From Bacillota bacterium (GTDB lineage Bacteria > Bacillota > Clostridia > Christensenellales > SZUA-584), in assembly GCA_023391105.1 (NCBI GenBank), contig JAEWBO010000041.1, positions 1 to 64,000 on the forward strand: DNA of 64,000 nucleotides. The letters run 5' to 3'. Made by a program: the position numbers and the translations under genes. Positions 60,394-64,000 of this stretch are shown piece after piece. Numbering within the stretch: the stretch's first letter is position 1; every line of letters starts with the position of its first letter. The notes beneath the pieces are model-generated. The model did not search any database. It worked only from the letters and a program-made list of their open reading frames with translations, and was not told the origin of the DNA.

Positions 60394-60408
60394 CCAGGCA
60401 TCAAAAAC

Positions 60409-60438
60409 GGGATATTTCGTCTTTTTTTTGCATATCTT
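60409..60438 (+). promoter_or_regulatory. Candidate sigma-E promoter of spoIIP copy 1
   Basis: GGGATATT (60409-60416), 14-base spacer, CATATCTT (60431-60438), close to the mother-cell sigma-E pattern (…ATATT, then CATA…T). Ribosome site ATAGGAG follows within 12 bases, leaving a very short leader. Confidence 0.45.
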
Positions 60439-60457
60439 TTGATAGGAGTGCAAGCTG

Positions 60458-61432
60458 ATGAAGAGATTGAAAGACGGGCGTATCGTGCATGTGCCTCTCA
60501 CCCCGGCCAGATCCCGCCGTGATCCGAATAGAATGAATCCCTTGGCTTTGCTGAAGGCTGTGCTGGCTTTTGCTATTGTAGCCGGTCTGGCTTTTTCGGC
60601 TGCCTTGACGTTGGACGAAGTAAAAACAACGGACGGCGCGGCGTTGACGACATTGCCCGCTGACCTCAATCGCATTGACGCATCGGGCGAAGACGATACG
60701 ACGCAGGAGGGTATTATCTTTGATGTGATGCCTGACGATATCAAGATGGAGATATTGGACTTTGCGAATGACAAACCCAAGGCGTTTCAGGTTGGTATGC
60801 AGGGGCCGCAGATTTTAATCTACCATACACACACGCGGGAGGCCTACCTAGAAACGGACGTCGCCGTGTACAACGCGGGCGATTGGCAGACGACGCAGTC
60901 GTCGCACTCGGTCGTGGCGGTGGGTGAAGCGTTAAAAGCCGAACTGGAATCCTATGGTTTTTCTGTGATTCATGATACGACCGACCACGTGCCGCCTTCT
61001 CAGTCATCTTCATATTCACGCTCGCTCCAGACGATGAAAGAATACGCTAAGAAATACCCGACGATACGAATGTTTATCGATGTACACCGAGACGCCTATA
61101 ACAACCTCGAAGCGGGCAGCAAGGATTTTGTGACGGTGAACGGCGAGGAATGCGCGCGTATGATGTTCGTGGTGGATAATGGCGAAGGATATAGCGTGAA
61201 GCCTGATTATGAATCCAACTATAAACTGTCACAGGCCATCACCATTGAGCTGGAAAATATCCGCAAGGGGTTCACGCGGCCCATACGTATCAAGTCGCAT
61301 AGTCATAACCAGAACGTATCCGACATGTGCTTGCTCATCGAGCTGGGACACAACGCAAACACGCTGGAGCAGGCAAAAAATGCTGCCAAATATGCCGCGC
61401 TGGCGATGAGCCGTGTGGTCGATATCGAATAG
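60458..61432 (+). CDS. spoIIP: Stage II sporulation protein P, copy 1
   Basis: Cell-wall amidase/endopeptidase that thins septal peptidoglycan during engulfment with SpoIID and SpoIIM. 324 residues: basic N-terminus, one membrane helix (about 28-48), then the amidase domain with IYHTHTREAY, FIDVHRDA (zinc His) and LIELGHNANTLEQA (Glu/His). ATG follows GGAGTGCAAGCTG. A second copy follows directly. Confidence 0.95.
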   Translation: MKRLKDGRIVHVPLTPARSRRDPNRMNPLALLKAVLAFAIVAGLAFSAALTLDEVKTTDGAALTTLPADLNRIDASGEDDTTQEGIIFDVMPDDIKMEILDFANDKPKAFQVGMQGPQILIYHTHTREAYLETDVAVYNAGDWQTTQSSHSVVAVGEALKAELESYGFSVIHDTTDHVPPSQSSSYSRSLQTMKEYAKKYPTIRMFIDVHRDAYNNLEAGSKDFVTVNGEECARMMFVVDNGEGYSVKPDYESNYKLSQAITIELENIRKGFTRPIRIKSHSHNQNVSDMCLLIELGHNANTLEQAKNAAKYAALAMSRVVDIE

Positions 61433-61452
61433 GAATTCAAATCGTCACAGTA

Positions 61453-61482
61453 TGTATATATGATCATCGCTTTGCATACCTT
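61453..61482 (+). promoter_or_regulatory. Candidate sigma-E promoter of spoIIP copy 2
   Basis: TGTATATA (61453-61460), 14-base spacer, CATACCTT (61475-61482). The stretch from TTTGCATA through GATAGGAGTGCAA matches the start region of copy 1 almost base for base, so the duplication included the control region. Confidence 0.45.
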
Positions 61483-61499
61483 TTTGATAGGAGTGCAAA

Positions 61500-62600
61500 A
61501 TGATGAAAAGAATGACCCGCGGGCGCGTGATTCATGTGCCCCTTTCAAAAGAGAAAACCCGCAAACTGGGAGAATGCCATCGGGCCGGCTATTTTATAAA
61601 AGCTGCGCTTATTTGCGCCATTGTCATCTGCTTGTTATTATCGGTGATTTTTACCATGCGTACGGGGGAAACGGATTTATTGGTTTCCAGCTCTTCGGGG
61701 CTTCCTGCGGACAATATGCGCATCGACGCCTCGGGTGTTGAAAGCATATTCAAGGAAAGCATTATCGACCCGCGCCTGATACTCGGCACCGAACTGCCCG
61801 TGATATACGGCCTGGATTTAGGCGAGGTTGAGACAGGTGAAACCGAGCATGGTGAGATGTCGGAGCAGGGGACGGATTTTTATTTCGATGTGCTTCCCGA
61901 CGATATCAAGATGGAGATACTCGGCTTTGCCGACGACGCTCCAACAAACTTCAGTGTGGGCGCCCAAGGGCCGCAGGTGTTGATATACCATACGCACACG
62001 CAGGAGGCTTACCGCCAGATAGCGGGGAAGGAATACGTCGAGACGGGCTCGTGGCGCACCGACGATATGGACAGCTCAGTCGCGTCTGTGGGGGACGTGC
62101 TCGAAGCCGAGCTTAAGTCATTCGGGTATTCAGTGCTGCACGATACGACCAACCATGAACCGCCGTCGCTCAAAACCGCGTATTCGCGTTCGCTCGAGAC
62201 GATGGAACGCTACGCGAAGGATTACCCGACACTCAGCGTTTACATCGATGTGCACCGCGATGCCTACAGCGATATTGAGGCGGGCAGCAATGATTTTGTC
62301 ACGGTGAACGGCGAGGAATGCGCGCGCATGATGTTCGTGGTGGGTACCGGCGAGAAATATAAGGATAAGCCCAATTACGAGTCCAATTACAAGCTGGCGC
62401 TTGCCGTAACCGATGAACTGGAGAAAATACAGAAAGGCTTTACCCGTCCCATTCGTGTCAAAACGGGGCGCTACAACCAACAGGTATCCGATATGTGCCT
62501 GCTAATCGAGGTGGGTCATAACGCAAATTCGCTCGAACAAGCGAAAAACGCCGCCAAATACGCGGCGCTGGCTTTAAGCCGTGTGCTGGATATTGAATAG
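61500..62600 (+). CDS. spoIIP: Stage II sporulation protein P, copy 2
   Basis: 366 residues, a clear paralogue of the preceding gene: same basic start (MTRGRVIHVPL against LKDGRIVHVPL), helix (about 36-56), DVLPDDIKMEIL, IYHTHTQEAY, YIDVHRDAY, LIEVGHNANSLEQAKNAAKYAAL. It has an additional linker of about 40 residues (SIIDPRLILGTELPVIYG…) between helix and amidase domain. All zinc-site residues seem kept, so both copies are likely active. Starts at ATG 61500 or 61503. Confidence 0.95.
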   Translation: MMKRMTRGRVIHVPLSKEKTRKLGECHRAGYFIKAALICAIVICLLLSVIFTMRTGETDLLVSSSSGLPADNMRIDASGVESIFKESIIDPRLILGTELPVIYGLDLGEVETGETEHGEMSEQGTDFYFDVLPDDIKMEILGFADDAPTNFSVGAQGPQVLIYHTHTQEAYRQIAGKEYVETGSWRTDDMDSSVASVGDVLEAELKSFGYSVLHDTTNHEPPSLKTAYSRSLETMERYAKDYPTLSVYIDVHRDAYSDIEAGSNDFVTVNGEECARMMFVVGTGEKYKDKPNYESNYKLALAVTDELEKIQKGFTRPIRVKTGRYNQQVSDMCLLIEVGHNANSLEQAKNAAKYAALALSRVLDIE

Positions 62601-62659
62601 GGAAGCACTGATTAATTCGGTATACTGGCTGACGGCTGTTTACCACCCTGCAGTGTCGC

Positions 62660-62734
62660 AGCGCTGCTATTTCTTTAATTTTGCTCCTTGCAGGACACAA
62701 AACCATCTCGCTCATTCAGCACGCCTCATTTAAT
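62660..62734 (+). repeat. 75-bp interspersed repeat, copy B
   Basis: AGCGCTGCTATTTC…TTTTGCTCCTTGCAGG…CTCATTTAAT; about 61 of 75 positions equal copy A at 59357-59431. Confidence 0.7.
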
Positions 62735-62769
62735 TAGTGCTTCCTAGTTTTAATTTGTTTATCCATTAG

Positions 62770-62800
62770 GATGCTTGGTGTCAAAGCCAAGTATCTTTTT
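62770..62800 (+). terminator. Terminator upstream of murI
   Basis: GATGCTTGG / CCAAGTATC (one G-U pair) with an 8-base loop, then TTTTTCTTTTTG. Confidence 0.75.
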
Positions 62801-62837
62801 CTTTTTGTTTAAGATCAAAATGAAAGACTTATTTCAG

Positions 62838-62866
62838 TTGAAACAACCTCTCCCTTGGAGTATAAT
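62838..62866 (+). promoter_or_regulatory. Promoter of murI
   Basis: TTGAAA (62838-62843), 17-base spacer, perfect TATAAT (62861-62866). Confidence 0.8.
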
Positions 62867-62922
62867 GAGACATCATCGACAGGCTCTCAGACAAATGAGA
62901 GTATTTTCAAGCGGGAGAGAGA

Positions 62923-63705
62923 ATGGACTGCAAACCGATCGGTTTCTTTGATTCGGGCGTGGGTGGAATCAGCGTCCTCAAAACAGCCTTTAAGCTGATG
63001 CCAAACGAAAACTACATATACTACGGAGACAATCTCAACGCGCCGTACGGGGAGAAGTCGGAGGAGCAGATCAAGACACTTTCTCTCGAGGCAGGCGCTT
63101 TTCTGTTTTCCAAGGGTGTGAAAGCCATTGTGATCGCATGCAATACCGCCACCAGCACTTCCGTATACATGATGCGCGAGAAATACAGCATACCCGTGAT
63201 CAGCATGGAGCCCGCTGTCAAACCGGCGCTGAGCGCCGTGAGAGACGGTCGCGTGCTGGTGCTCGCAACGCCCGCGACTGTGTCGCAGGAGCGGTATTTA
63301 AGCTTGCTGAATAAACTGAACGCGGATGATCGCGTGATCAGTGTGGGCTGCAGCGGTCTTGTGGAGCTTATCGAACAGGGGCGCACTGACGAGACGAGCG
63401 TTCACGCTTATCTTGAAAGAAAGCTGGCAAACCTGCGCGGTGAGAGCATCGGCGCGGTGGTGCTCGGGTGTACCCATTACGCGTTCGTGGAAAAAGAGAT
63501 CAAAAGCTATATTGATAATGCATATCACACCGATTGTCCCGTGTTCGACGGACGGCACGGCACCGTGTGGCAGCTCAAACGTGTGTTGGCGCAAGAGGGT
63601 ATTGAGTGCGCTCAAGACGGCAAGGGAAGCGTCACGTTTTACTCTTCGGACAAGAGCATCCCGCCGCAGCATTTCGCAAAGCTTTTTGACGATTTTAACA
63701 GCTGA
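62923..63705 (+). CDS. murI: Glutamate racemase
   Basis: Makes D-glutamate for peptidoglycan. FFDSGVGGISVL with the conserved Asp-Ser, the first catalytic Cys in IACNTATSTS, and the second in VLGCTHYAF. 260 residues, normal. GGGAGAGAG precedes the ATG. Own promoter; nrdJ begins 99 bases downstream with a separate promoter. Confidence 0.96.
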   Translation: MDCKPIGFFDSGVGGISVLKTAFKLMPNENYIYYGDNLNAPYGEKSEEQIKTLSLEAGAFLFSKGVKAIVIACNTATSTSVYMMREKYSIPVISMEPAVKPALSAVRDGRVLVLATPATVSQERYLSLLNKLNADDRVISVGCSGLVELIEQGRTDETSVHAYLERKLANLRGESIGAVVLGCTHYAFVEKEIKSYIDNAYHTDCPVFDGRHGTVWQLKRVLAQEGIECAQDGKGSVTFYSSDKSIPPQHFAKLFDDFNS

Positions 63706-63736
63706 AATTAATTCTTTTAATAACTGCAAATAATTC

Positions 63737-63790
63737 TTGATAACAACTATATATTGTGTTAGTATATAGCCCTGATACAGTATAGTGTAT
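63737..63790 (+). promoter_or_regulatory. nrdJ promoter with two NrdR-like boxes
   Basis: TTGATA (63737-63742), 17-base spacer, TAGTAT (63760-63765). Box 1, CAACTATATATTGTGT (63744-63759), fills the spacer and matches ACACWATATWTWGTGT at 14 of 16 positions. Box 2, ATACAGTATAGTGTAT (63775-63790), matches 11 of 16. The two start exactly 31 bases apart, the usual spacing (three helical turns) for the NrdR repressor. Confidence 0.65.
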
Positions 63791-63804
63791 ATAGGAGGGG
63801 TGTA

Positions 63805-64000
63805 ATGAATTTAACTGATAATGCACGCGTCGTACTGGAAAGACGGTATCTCAAAAAGGACGATAAGGGTGTTTGCGAACGTCCTGACGATATGATCCGC
63901 CGCGTAGCGGACACCATTGCGGCGGCTGACGCCGCATACGGCAGCGATGTCGAGAAGACCGCACAGGCGTTTTATGATATGATGGACGGCTTGAGATTCA
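63805..64000 (+). CDS. nrdJ: Adenosylcobalamin-dependent (class II) ribonucleotide reductase, 5' part
   Basis: Only the first 65 codons lie in the window. MNLTDNARVVLERRYLKKDDKG, then ERPDDMIRRVADTIAAADAAYG and AFYDMMDGLRF, match the N-terminus of class II NrdJ (LxxNAxxVLxxRYLxKD, then FRRVA, Fxx MM xxL.F). ATG preceded by AGGAGGGG. Class I enzymes share some of this region, but the YLKKD start favours NrdJ. Control by NrdR is suggested upstream. Confidence 0.85.
   Translation, partial: MNLTDNARVVLERRYLKKDDKGVCERPDDMIRRVADTIAAADAAYGSDVEKTAQAFYDMMDGLRF

Larger units (their letters stand above)
62601..62837. other. Intergenic region after spoIIP copy 2, with repeat copy B
   Basis: Contains repeat copy B (62660-62734) and a terminator (62770-62800). 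No gene seen. Confidence 0.5.

Noticed and set aside
63706..63804. Cobalamin riboswitch before nrdJ
   Set aside because: The 99-base gap is too short and lacks the B12 box; the promoter and NrdR-like boxes explain it.
1..64000. tRNA, rRNA, CRISPR arrays, transposases, integrases
   Set aside because: Looked for TTCGA-type T-loops, CCA ends, conserved rRNA stretches, regular repeat arrays and DDE or Ser/Tyr recombinase motifs by eye; none was convincing. A covariance-model scan would be decisive.

Overview
The window reads as chromosome of an anaerobic, endospore-forming member of the Bacillota, most likely class Clostridia. Sporulation genes (gpr and two spoIIP copies), Gram-positive operon layouts (tig-clpP-clpX; pyrR with an RNA attenuator; PyrK/PyrD dihydroorotate dehydrogenase), strong AGGAGG ribosome sites, several TTG starts, an NAD-linked [FeFe]-hydrogenase and an O2-detoxifying flavodiiron protein all point this way. 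Base composition looks close to 50% GC in genes, with AT-rich promoter regions. I see no rRNA, tRNA, CRISPR array, prophage or transposase. Genus cannot be fixed from the sequence alone.

Layout. 1-5.5 kb: end of rplT, a nadR-pnuC pair for nicotinamide riboside salvage, a membrane-anchored putative metallopeptidase, and an MFS transporter with a GDPD-like phosphodiesterase. 6-13.4 kb: ruvC-ruvA-ruvB-queA, a lipoprotein-type penicillin-binding protein, tgt and yajC. 13.4-21 kb: rqcH, proA, a zinc-dependent phospholipase C-like protein, a decayed DUF3795 gene, and argG-argH behind an ArgR-type operator. 21-28.9 kb: tig-clpP-clpX, an unknown zinc-ribbon/membrane protein, and a cysteine desulfurase-thiI pair. 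29-30.2 kb: the flavodiiron protein.

30.4-39.7 kb is the most interesting region. A leftward operon encodes a trimeric NAD(H)-linked, probably electron-bifurcating hydrogenase (HydC, HydB, HydA) with an HndB-like ferredoxin and a HATPase protein inserted. Upstream lies a second leftward set: DRTGG protein, RsbW-like ATPase, a HydS-like hydrogenase in which Ala replaces the proton-relay Cys, a second DRTGG protein and a PHP phosphoesterase. The start of the catalytic operon carries three sites resembling Rex (NADH/NAD+ sensor) boxes. Together this looks like a hydrogenase with its own H2/redox-sensing and signalling apparatus.

39.8-44 kb: DegV protein, small glutaredoxin-like protein, and an aminotransferase followed by a probable Re-citrate synthase. 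44-55.8 kb: complete de novo UMP operon, pyrR-uraA-pyrB-pyrC-pyrF-carA-carB-pyrK-pyrD-pyrE, with a PyrR-binding leader and internal terminator-like hairpins. 56-64 kb: a chemoreceptor, a GNAT acetyltransferase, gpr, two tandem spoIIP genes bracketed by a 75-bp repeat, murI, and the start of a class II ribonucleotide reductase behind two NrdR-like boxes.

Small intergenic repeats are scattered through the window, including a hairpin motif found both at 5.9 kb and 40.8 kb. All product calls rest on recognising motifs and order by eye; no database search was run.
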